Assembly (NCBI GenBank): GCA_022844585.1 | Contig: JALHLM010000316.1 | Coordinates: 1-7,176, forward strand | Direction: 5' to 3' | Source of the DNA: Pirellulales bacterium | GTDB lineage: Bacteria; Planctomycetota; Planctomycetia; Pirellulales; JALHLM01 | DNA length: 7,176 nucleotides | Shown: piece by piece, positions 1 to 4,946 of the stretch | Numbering within the stretch: the stretch's first letter is position 1 | Layout of the letters: every line of letters starts with the position of its first letter | Notes under the pieces: model-generated | The model's database searches: none | The model's input: only the letters and a program-made list of their open reading frames with translations | What the model was told of the DNA's origin: nothing | Translations under genes and position numbers: made by a program

Positions 1-2
1 TC

Positions 3-917
3 CAACGGGGGGACTATCCTGAGTTGGCGCAACTCGGCGTCGAAGTCGTCCGCGGCGACATTCGCGACGAGGCCCAGGTCGTCGAGGCCTGTCGCGGCGT
101 CGACACCGTCTTTCATGTCGCCGCCGTGGCCGGCATCTGGGGATCATGGCGGCACTACTACGAGATCAACACGCTCGGCACACAACATGTGTTGATCGGT
201 TGTCGCAAGCATGGCGTCGCGCGGCTCGTCTTCTGCAGCAGCCCCAGCGTCACGTTTGATGGCGTCGATCAATGCGGCGTCGATGAATCCGCGCCGTACG
301 CCACGCGCTGGTTGTGTCACTACCCGCATACGAAGGCCCTCGCCGAACAAATGGTCCTGCGGGCCAATCGCGAGAATGATCTGCTCACCTGCGCGCTGCG
401 CCCGCATTTGATCTGGGGCCCGCGCGATCAGCATTTGATCCCCAGGCTGATCGATCGCGCGCGGCGCGGACAACTGCGCCGTGTGGGCGACGGCCAAAAC
501 TTGATCGACATGGTCTACGTGGAGAATGCGGCACATGCCCATCTGCTCGCGGCCGACGCCCTGCAACCGGGAAGCCCAGCCTGCGGGAAGGCCTATTTCA
601 TCAGTCAGGCAGCGCCAGTGAATTGTTGGGACTGGCTCAATGAAGTACTCGCCTTGGCGGATTTGCCGCCGGTCGCGCGATCCATAAGTGCGAAGGCGGC
701 CTGGCGCGTTGGCGCCGTGATGGAGGCGGTCTGCTCGCTGCTTCGCATCGCCAGCGAGCCGCGGATGACGCGGTTCCTCGCCGCGCAACTGAGTACGTCG
801 CATTACTTCGATATCTCCGCGGCGCGGCGCGATTTAGGCTATGCCCCGATTGTTTCGACTGCCGACGGGATGGCGCGACTTCGCGAGGAGTTGACGGCGA
901 TGCGCGCGAACCGATGA
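3..917 (+). CDS. oleD: OleD-like NAD(P)-dependent 2-alkyl-3-oxoalkanoate reductase (extended SDR / 3-beta-HSD family), 5' end outside the window
   Basis: The reading frame is already open at the window edge and reads QRGDYPELAQLGVEV before any good start. The TTG at 24 is therefore internal, and the true N-terminus with the Gly-rich TGxxGxxG NAD(P)-binding loop lies upstream. Visible features are the Rossmann strand FHVAAVAGIWGS, the catalytic serine region SSPSVTF (Ser codons 237-242), and the YxxxK pair in YPHTK (Tyr codon 321-323, Lys codon 333-335). Further family blocks are LRPHLIWGPRD, GKAYFIS and a C-terminal MTRF...HYFDI...GY segment. From memory these blocks match OleD of long-chain olefin biosynthesis, which reduces the 2-alkyl-3-ketoacid product of OleA to the beta-hydroxy acid. 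OleD belongs to the 3-beta-hydroxysteroid dehydrogenase/isomerase family, so a sterol or sugar substrate remains possible. No oleA, oleB or oleC is visible; if present they should lie upstream. The gene ends 67 bases before the next start. The SDR call is very secure; the OleD assignment is moderately secure. Confidence 0.78.
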   Translation, partial: QRGDYPELAQLGVEVVRGDIRDEAQVVEACRGVDTVFHVAAVAGIWGSWRHYYEINTLGTQHVLIGCRKHGVARLVFCSSPSVTFDGVDQCGVDESAPYATRWLCHYPHTKALAEQMVLRANRENDLLTCALRPHLIWGPRDQHLIPRLIDRARRGQLRRVGDGQNLIDMVYVENAAHAHLLAADALQPGSPACGKAYFISQAAPVNCWDWLNEVLALADLPPVARSISAKAAWRVGAVMEAVCSLLRIASEPRMTRFLAAQLSTSHYFDISAARRDLGYAPIVSTADGMARLREELTAMRANR

Positions 918-970
918 TAGAGCGATGATGTCCGCCTGGCTGGGCGGGCCTTAGGCCTGTTAACCAAAAT

Positions 971-976
971 AGAGGA
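971..976 (+). promoter_or_regulatory. Ribosome binding site deciding the start of the VOC gene
   Basis: AGAGGA lies 8 bases before the ATG at 985 but only 2 bases before an in-frame GTG at 979. The spacing favours ATG 985 and removes two residues from the longer reading. Confidence 0.5.
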
Positions 977-984
977 CTGTGTCG

Positions 985-1374
985 ATGAGCCGCGTGCCCA
1001 CCGGAACGGAACTTGTGCGTCCGTTTATTCCCACCAAGGATTTCAATCTCTCCAAGCAGTTTTACGAAGCGATCGGCCTCGAGAAGGTCATGGACGGCGA
1101 GGTCGCCATCTTCAACGCCGGCTCGGGCGGCTTCATCCTGCAGCGACACTATCAAAAGGAATGGGCCGAAAATTGCATGATGCATTTGATGGTCGACGAT
1201 CTCGACGCCTGGTGGGACCATCTGATTTCATTGGACTTGCCGTCTCGTTTTGGCGTGCCGACGCCGAAGCCGCCAGCCATGCAACCCTGGGGACTCCGCG
1301 TTGCCTACCTTGTGGATCCGTGTGGAGTACTTTGGCACATCGCCGAGCGGCCAAAGGGGGCGTTGCAAGATTAG
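985..1374 (+). CDS. VOC-fold protein (glyoxalase / bleomycin-resistance / dioxygenase superfamily)
   Basis: This is a 129-residue protein of typical single-chain VOC length, with two beta-alpha-beta-beta-beta modules. The first module starts with VRPFIPTKDFNLSKQFYEAI (residues 11-30), the usual 'strand, then S..FYE.iGL' entry, and includes the strand GGFILQ. The second begins with MMHLMVDDLDAWWDHL (65-80) and ends with GLRVAYLVDPCGVLWHIAE (103-121), the position of the family's 'DPdGn.w.i.e' ending. Candidate metal ligands are H67, H118 and E121. The Cys in DPCG, where Asp is usual, is a small oddity. Such proteins often act as homodimers in metal-dependent isomerase, thiol transferase, dioxygenase or antibiotic-binding roles; nothing here identifies the substrate. 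It lies between a reductase and a methyltransferase on the same strand, 78 bases before the latter, so cotranscription is possible but unproven. Confidence 0.85.
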   Translation: MSRVPTGTELVRPFIPTKDFNLSKQFYEAIGLEKVMDGEVAIFNAGSGGFILQRHYQKEWAENCMMHLMVDDLDAWWDHLISLDLPSRFGVPTPKPPAMQPWGLRVAYLVDPCGVLWHIAERPKGALQD

Positions 1375-1452
1375 CGAACCGTTCTTGGCTATAGAACTCC
1401 ACCAAACCGCTCCAATTGGAATTGGTCTCCGAAATCCTCGTTACGTTTCACC

Positions 1453-2205
1453 ATGCCTGAATACCGCTGGAATCAAACGGACCTCGCCGAAGAGTTCGAT
1501 CGCGCCGCAGAGTACATCCATCCGCAATACCTGGCGGTGCAGGACGCCATTCTCGATCTGCTGGCCGAGGCCGGCGCGACGCGCGGCCTGATCGTCGACG
1601 CCGGCGGCGGCAGCGGGCGGCTGGCCCAACGCATTTTGGAGCAGTGTCCCGCGTCTCGCTTGCTCGTCGTCGACCAATCGGTAGCGTTCCTCGAGATTGC
1701 CGCGCGCCGCATGGCCCCGTTTGGTGCGCGCGGCGGCGTGCTCACGGCTCGGTTGCAGGAAGGTTGGACATCGCAGCTTCCCGAGCCGCCCGTGGCGATT
1801 GTCAGCATGTCGGCGATTCACCATTTGGACCCAGGCGAAAAGCGCGATTGCTATGCCCGTTGCTTCCGAGCCCTGGCGCCTGGCGGCGTGCTGCTGAACG
1901 GCGACGAAGTCCGCGACCCCATTCCGGCGGCCTATCGGCAGCACATGCTCAACTGGTCGACGTGGAAGAACGAGCAAATTGCCGCGGGCCGCCTCTCCGA
2001 AGCCATGGCCGAAAATTGGCGACGTTGGGAGGAACGAAATATCGTCCACTTCGACGCCCCCCGGAAAAGCGGCGACGACTGCCACGAGACGATCGAAGCC
2101 CAGCTAGGGTATTTCCGCGAGGCCGGGTTTACGCACGTCGATGCGCCTTGGGTCAGGGCCATGTGGGCGGTGCTGCGGGGCGTGAAGAGCGGGGCGGAGG
2201 AGTAA
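1453..2205 (+). CDS. Class I SAM-dependent methyltransferase, substrate unknown
   Basis: This is a 250-residue protein with a clear Rossmann-type methyltransferase core. Motif I is IVDAGGGSG (47-55). The acidic end of strand 2 is VVDQS (72-76; D74 should contact the SAM ribose). Motif II/III regions are VAIVSMSAIHHLD (114-126) and LAPGGVLLNGDE (141-152). The 'AIHHL' segment after strand 4 is typical of methyltransferases of the UbiE/methyltransf_11-25 type. Residues 160-210 form a helical, Trp-rich insertion (YRQHMLNWSTW, NWRRWEERN) that may cap the substrate pocket. The C-terminus has the usual GYFREAGF helix and a last strand containing WAVLRG. No Shine-Dalgarno sequence is visible before ATG 1453, so translation may be weak, leaderless or coupled. 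No membrane segment or signal peptide is seen, so it is presumably cytoplasmic. The family call is secure; the acceptor molecule cannot be deduced. Confidence 0.88.
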   Translation: MPEYRWNQTDLAEEFDRAAEYIHPQYLAVQDAILDLLAEAGATRGLIVDAGGGSGRLAQRILEQCPASRLLVVDQSVAFLEIAARRMAPFGARGGVLTARLQEGWTSQLPEPPVAIVSMSAIHHLDPGEKRDCYARCFRALAPGGVLLNGDEVRDPIPAAYRQHMLNWSTWKNEQIAAGRLSEAMAENWRRWEERNIVHFDAPRKSGDDCHETIEAQLGYFREAGFTHVDAPWVRAMWAVLRGVKSGAEE

Positions 2206-2514
2206 AGGAGTTACTTCTCTGCTGCGAGTGGCGGAAATGGCAATCTGCGGCGGTTGCGCGAGCTTGGCGCGCTTTCTTTGGCCGCGCGAGCCGCTTAATT
2301 TCTGGGGGAATCTTTCGATTTCCCAAAAAAGTGGTGTCTGAGGCGTCCGGATTGCGCGGAAAAAACGCTCTAAGCAATAGAATCGCCGCGCATCCTCGCC
2401 TCGCATGTCGAAATCCTGCACGCACCCCACCTGAAATCTGCCTTGCCCTGGTGAGTTGGCCGCCCAAATTGGCGCCGGCCTTCCCTCTGCACTGCCTCTT
2501 GGAGCGTCCTTCCG
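2206..2514. other. Non-coding gap of 309 bases between methyltransferase and small unknown gene
   Basis: No convincing gene is seen on either strand; the open frames that cross it are uncharacteristic in composition and run antisense or out of frame into neighbours. It contains two hairpins. One, 2262-2271 with 2283-2291, is a GC-rich stem with one bulge and no following T run. The other, 2304-2312 with 2317-2324, has loop TTTC on the plus strand and GAAA on the minus strand, and is followed by six A residues. Neither is a standard intrinsic terminator for the upstream gene. A GGAG at 2501-2504 is the probable ribosome binding site of the next gene. Confidence 0.6.
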
Positions 2515-2838
2515 ATGCCGAACTACCGGGTGCTGGTGAGCGGCGAGGGGCCGTGGATGGAATGGGAGGGGCGCCCGCAGGCGAGCGGGTTTAAGGTCCT
2601 TTGCCATGTTTGGGCGACCGATCCTGCCGTGGCGGCAAATCTTGCGGCGCAGGTCGTGCGCTCAGCGCCGGCGCTGACGGCGGAGGTTCCGGGCCGCCAC
2701 CCCAACTCCGCCCCGGTCTTCATCGAAGAAATCGACGAAGCCCCGCCCGGCGAGAGCCAGGAAGCAGTCGCCACGTTTCGTTTCTTCCCGCTCAGTGGCG
2801 ACGACGACGGTCGACCTCGCTCGTTCCTGGAGCGCTAG
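2515..2838 (+). CDS. Conserved-looking hypothetical protein, 107 residues, function unknown
   Basis: I do not recognise this protein. It starts at ATG 2515, 10 bases after GGAG (2501-2504), and reads MPNYRVLVSGEG at the N-terminus. A central helix (about residues 35-54, ATDPAVAANLAAQVVRSAP) follows a possible strand FKVLCHVWA. An acidic stretch FIEEIDEAPPGES (69-81) is followed by a probable strand ATFRFFPL and a charged tail with DDDGRPRS. A pattern of short strands around one helix would fit a small alpha/beta ferredoxin-like domain, but that is a guess. There is no signal peptide, membrane segment, Cys pair or catalytic motif. It is isolated, with 309 bases before it and 249 before the next start, so it is probably transcribed alone. 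GC-rich third positions and the ribosome binding site support a real gene. Confidence 0.6.
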   Translation: MPNYRVLVSGEGPWMEWEGRPQASGFKVLCHVWATDPAVAANLAAQVVRSAPALTAEVPGRHPNSAPVFIEEIDEAPPGESQEAVATFRFFPLSGDDDGRPRSFLER

Positions 2839-2878
2839 TGCTCCGTCAAAGTCAAAAGTTCAGGTCATCAAGACGCGC

Positions 2879-2960
2879 GGGTGGCTGGGGTCGAATGTAC
2901 TCATTCGCCCCCAGATCTAGCGCGCTGGGGGCGCGCGAGTACGCTCGACCCCAGCCACCC
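2879..2960. repeat. 82-base imperfect palindrome (long hairpin), candidate dispersed intergenic repeat
   Basis: Outer arms 2879-2894 and 2945-2960 are perfect 16-base inverted copies (GGGTGGCTGGGGTCGA). Pairing then resumes at 2897-2902 with 2937-2942 and at 2906-2914 with 2925-2933. This gives 31 Watson-Crick pairs, interrupted only by short mismatched or G-T positions, with a 10-base loop (2915-2924). It begins 40 bases after the preceding stop codon. No T run follows either arm, so it is not a classic intrinsic terminator. Plausible identities are a REP/BIME-like element, a tiny non-autonomous mobile element, or an RNA-processing/stabilising hairpin. No clear target-site duplication is seen. 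Confidence 0.85.
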
Positions 2961-3074
2961 ACGCTTTCAAGCAACCCGAAAATCAGGCTTTGACAGTGCG
3001 CTCGTTTGTCGGCGCAATGGTTTCTGGCTGTGTCCGGCGATAAAATGGCGGGGAACAGCGGCGAGAACCGTTTC

Positions 3075-3078
3075 GAGG
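3075..3078 (+). promoter_or_regulatory. Ribosome binding site setting the glycosyltransferase start
   Basis: GAGG lies 9 bases before ATG 3088, directly in front of the first family strand (MISFIVPAHNEE). This rules against the much longer in-frame reading from GTG 2881, which would translate the palindrome. Confidence 0.5.
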
Positions 3079-3087
3079 CCATTCGCG

Positions 3088-3810
3088 ATGATTTCGTTCA
3101 TCGTCCCTGCACACAACGAAGAGGCGCACATCGCCGCCACGCTCGGCGCGATACATGAGTCGGTGCGCGACATCGGCGAGCCCTATGAAGTGATCGTCGT
3201 GGACGACGCCTCGAGCGATCGCACTGGCACGATTGCCGCCGCCAAGGAAGCTCGGGTGATCCGTGTCGAACACCGGCACATTTCCGCCACGCGTAACGCC
3301 GGGGCGCGCGAAGCGCAGGGCGAGATCTTCTTCTTTGTCGACGCGGACACGCTGGTCAATGCCGAGGCCGTGCGGGCGTCACTTGCCGCGCTCCGAGCCG
3401 GCGCTGTTGCCGGCGGCTGCTTGTTCCGCTTCGACGGGGCCGTCCCGCTCTGGGTGCGGCTGGTCTATCCGCCTGGCGTCTTGGTTTCGCGTTGCTTTAA
3501 GTTCGTCGGCGGGTGTTGCCTGTTCTGTCACCGCGAATCGTTCGTCGAAGCGGGCGGCTTTTCCGAAGATCACTATGCCGGCGAGGAAATCGGCCTGATC
3601 CGCGCCTGGAAACGCCAGGGCAAATTCGTCGTCCCGCGCCCGACCGTCATCACTTCAGCCCGCAAGCTGAGGGCGCATTCGTTACTCGAAGTCCTCACCG
3701 CCGTCGGGCGGGCATTCGTCCGCCAATGCGGCAAGCCGAGCAAGCAGCGGGAAGGCCTCGACCTCTGGTACGGCGAACGCAGGCCGGACTTGTTGACGCC
3801 GCGCACTTAG
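3088..3810 (+). CDS. Family 2 (GT-A fold) glycosyltransferase
   Basis: This 240-residue enzyme should transfer a sugar from a nucleotide-sugar donor to an unidentified acceptor. The GT2 order is complete: first strand FIVPAHNEEAHI (4-15), nucleotide-binding VIVVDDASSDRT (35-46), ATRNAGAREAQGEIFFFVDADT (67-88) with the metal-binding D85-A-D87, then GGCCLFCHRESFVEAGGF (141-158) and the acceptor/catalytic acid region AGEEIGL (164-170). A moderately hydrophobic segment (121-145) probably packs against the membrane rather than spanning it, so the enzyme is likely cytoplasmic or membrane-associated. The Cys-rich CC.FC near 143-147 is unusual. The length fits short stand-alone GT2 enzymes. A TAAAAT at 3041-3046 is a weak -10 candidate with no convincing -35 partner. 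No polysaccharide or lipid gene neighbours reveal the product. It converges on the amidase gene across an inverted repeat. Confidence 0.9.
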   Translation: MISFIVPAHNEEAHIAATLGAIHESVRDIGEPYEVIVVDDASSDRTGTIAAAKEARVIRVEHRHISATRNAGAREAQGEIFFFVDADTLVNAEAVRASLAALRAGAVAGGCLFRFDGAVPLWVRLVYPPGVLVSRCFKFVGGCCLFCHRESFVEAGGFSEDHYAGEEIGLIRAWKRQGKFVVPRPTVITSARKLRAHSLLEVLTAVGRAFVRQCGKPSKQREGLDLWYGERRPDLLTPRT

Positions 3811-3836
3811 TCAGCACTCCGCTGAAACTCAGACTT

Positions 3837-3947
3837 AACCGCGAAAAACGCGAAAGTGCTGCCCACCTTGATATCGACGACAACAATAGCGCCAGACTTT
3901 ATTGCTTCCTGCCTTCCTTTTCGCGCCCTTTCGCGTATTTCGCGGTT
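3837..3947. repeat. Inverted repeat with phased TTTCGCG units between convergent genes
   Basis: Arms 3837-3856 and 3928-3947 are 20-base inverted copies with one mismatch (19/20), separated by 71 bases. The right side contains three TTTCGCG units starting at 3919, 3929 and 3938, about one helical turn apart. The left arm contains the reverse-complement unit CGCGAAA. It occupies most of the 150-base gap between the glycosyltransferase stop (3810) and the stop of the minus-strand amidase (3961). It could serve as a bidirectional transcription barrier or be a dispersed palindromic repeat. No T-run terminator is obvious. Confidence 0.8.
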
Positions 3948-3960
3948 CCAACAGAATCTG

Positions 3961-4839
3961 TCAGTCCAGATACCGCCGCGTCAGGTCGCTATACGCATCA
4001 ATACGCCGGTCTCTCAGAAATGGCCAGTGCGTGCGGACGACGTCGACCTGGTCGAGGTTGCATTCGATAATCAACGTCTCCTCGCGATCGTGCGACGCAC
4101 GGGCCAACACGTTGCCGTTCGGGTCGCTGATGAACGAGGCGCCCCAGAACTCGATATTGCCTTCCATGCCGGTGCGGTTCGGCGCGGCGACGAACACGCC
4201 ATTGGCGATGGCGTGGCTGCGCATCATCGTTTCCCAGGCGGAGTGTTGGCTCACGCCGTATTCGGCTTTCTCGCTCGGGTGCCAACCAATCGCTGTCGGA
4301 TAAAATAACATCTGCGCGCCGGCGAGCGCCGTCAATCGCGCCGCCTCGGGATACCACTGATCCCAGCAAACGCACACGCCGATACGCCCGAACCGCGTGT
4401 CGAAGGCGCGAAAGCCGAGATCGCCGGGAGTGAAGTAGAACTTCTCGTAGTACAACGGATCGTCCGGGATGTGCATCTTGCGATACAGCCCGACCTGCGA
4501 ACCGTCGGCGTCGAATACGACCGCGGTGTTGTGATACAAACCGGCCGCGCGCTTTTCGAACAGCGAACCGATCACCACCACGCCGTGCTGTTTGGCAGCG
4601 GCCGCGAGCGCCTCGCTGGTCGGACCGGGAATCGCTTCCGCCTGCGCGAACATGCGATGGTCTTCGGTCTGGCAGAAGTACAGCCCGGCGAAGATCTCCT
4701 GCAAGCAGACGATCTGCGCGCCAGCGGCCGCCGCTTCGCCAATTCGCGCGAGCGCCTTCTCGACGTTGGGCCCTTTGGCTTCAACGCACTTCATCTGCAC
4801 GAGCGCGACCTGGACTCGCGCTGGGACCTCGGTGGGCAT
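3961..4839 (-). CDS. aguB: N-carbamoylputrescine amidase
   Basis: This enzyme hydrolyses N-carbamoylputrescine to putrescine, CO2 and ammonia, the last step of the agmatine route to polyamines. The 292-residue protein is a full-length nitrilase-superfamily (carbon-nitrogen hydrolase) enzyme. All three catalytic residues are visible: E48 in CLQEIF, K121 in YRKMHIPDD and C158 in VCVCWDQWYPEAAR. The block HIPDDPLYYEKFYF (123-136), the segment IGWHPSE, and the ending WPFLRDRRIDAY (272-283) are characteristic of the AguB subgroup rather than of nitrilases or beta-ureidopropionases. ATG 4839 is supported by AGGGA six bases upstream on the minus strand. It is presumably cytoplasmic and multimeric. 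The usual partner, agmatine deiminase (aguA), is not in the window. The upstream minus-strand gene, 107 bases away, is unrelated in function. It ends opposite the inverted repeat shared with the glycosyltransferase. Confidence 0.95.
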   Translation of the reverse strand: MPTEVPARVQVALVQMKCVEAKGPNVEKALARIGEAAAAGAQIVCLQEIFAGLYFCQTEDHRMFAQAEAIPGPTSEALAAAAKQHGVVVIGSLFEKRAAGLYHNTAVVFDADGSQVGLYRKMHIPDDPLYYEKFYFTPGDLGFRAFDTRFGRIGVCVCWDQWYPEAARLTALAGAQMLFYPTAIGWHPSEKAEYGVSQHSAWETMMRSHAIANGVFVAAPNRTGMEGNIEFWGASFISDPNGNVLARASHDREETLIIECNLDQVDVVRTHWPFLRDRRIDAYSDLTRRYLD

Positions 4840-4946
4840 GGCGATTCCCTGAAACGAAGCGGCACATCAGCGGTGAGACGCTTGATGGTACCGGCCGAAG
4901 CGACGCGGGTGAAGCCGCCGCAGAGCCGCGAATGATCGCAGATCGT

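Noticed and set aside
144..803. Open minus-strand frame of 219 codons opposite the OleD-like gene
   Set aside because: It lies wholly antisense to a well-matched dehydrogenase; the product shows no family motif and reads like a GC-rich shadow.
931..957. Hairpins (CCGCC/GGCGG and GGCC-TTA-GGCC) after the OleD-like gene as a terminator
   Set aside because: The stems are only 4-5 bases, overlap each other and are not followed by a T run; in GC-rich DNA this is expected by chance.
1381..1425. Small inverted repeats (GTTCT/AGAAC and CCAATT/AATTGG) between the VOC and methyltransferase genes
   Set aside because: Arms are only 5-6 bases; too short to distinguish from chance, and there is no promoter alongside.
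1644..2594. Plus-strand frame of 316 codons overlapping the methyltransferase and the following gap
   Set aside because: It is longer than the methyltransferase frame but gives an Arg/Pro/Ala-rich product without motifs, while the other frame has complete SAM-binding motifs. It also runs into the start of the 107-residue gene.
2104..2607. Minus-strand frame of 167 codons across the 309-base gap
   Set aside because: It overlaps two plus-strand genes at its ends, and its product is low-complexity and Arg/Pro-rich with no recognisable domain. No ribosome binding site supports it.
2990..2995. Perfect TTGACA as a -35 box before the glycosyltransferase
   Set aside because: No acceptable -10 hexamer lies 15-19 bases downstream; the best AT-rich hexamer (TAAAAT at 3041) is far too distant.
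2881..3087. N-terminal extension of the glycosyltransferase from GTG 2881
   Set aside because: The extra 69 residues translate the palindrome and spacer; the family's first strand begins at ATG 3088, which has a ribosome binding site.
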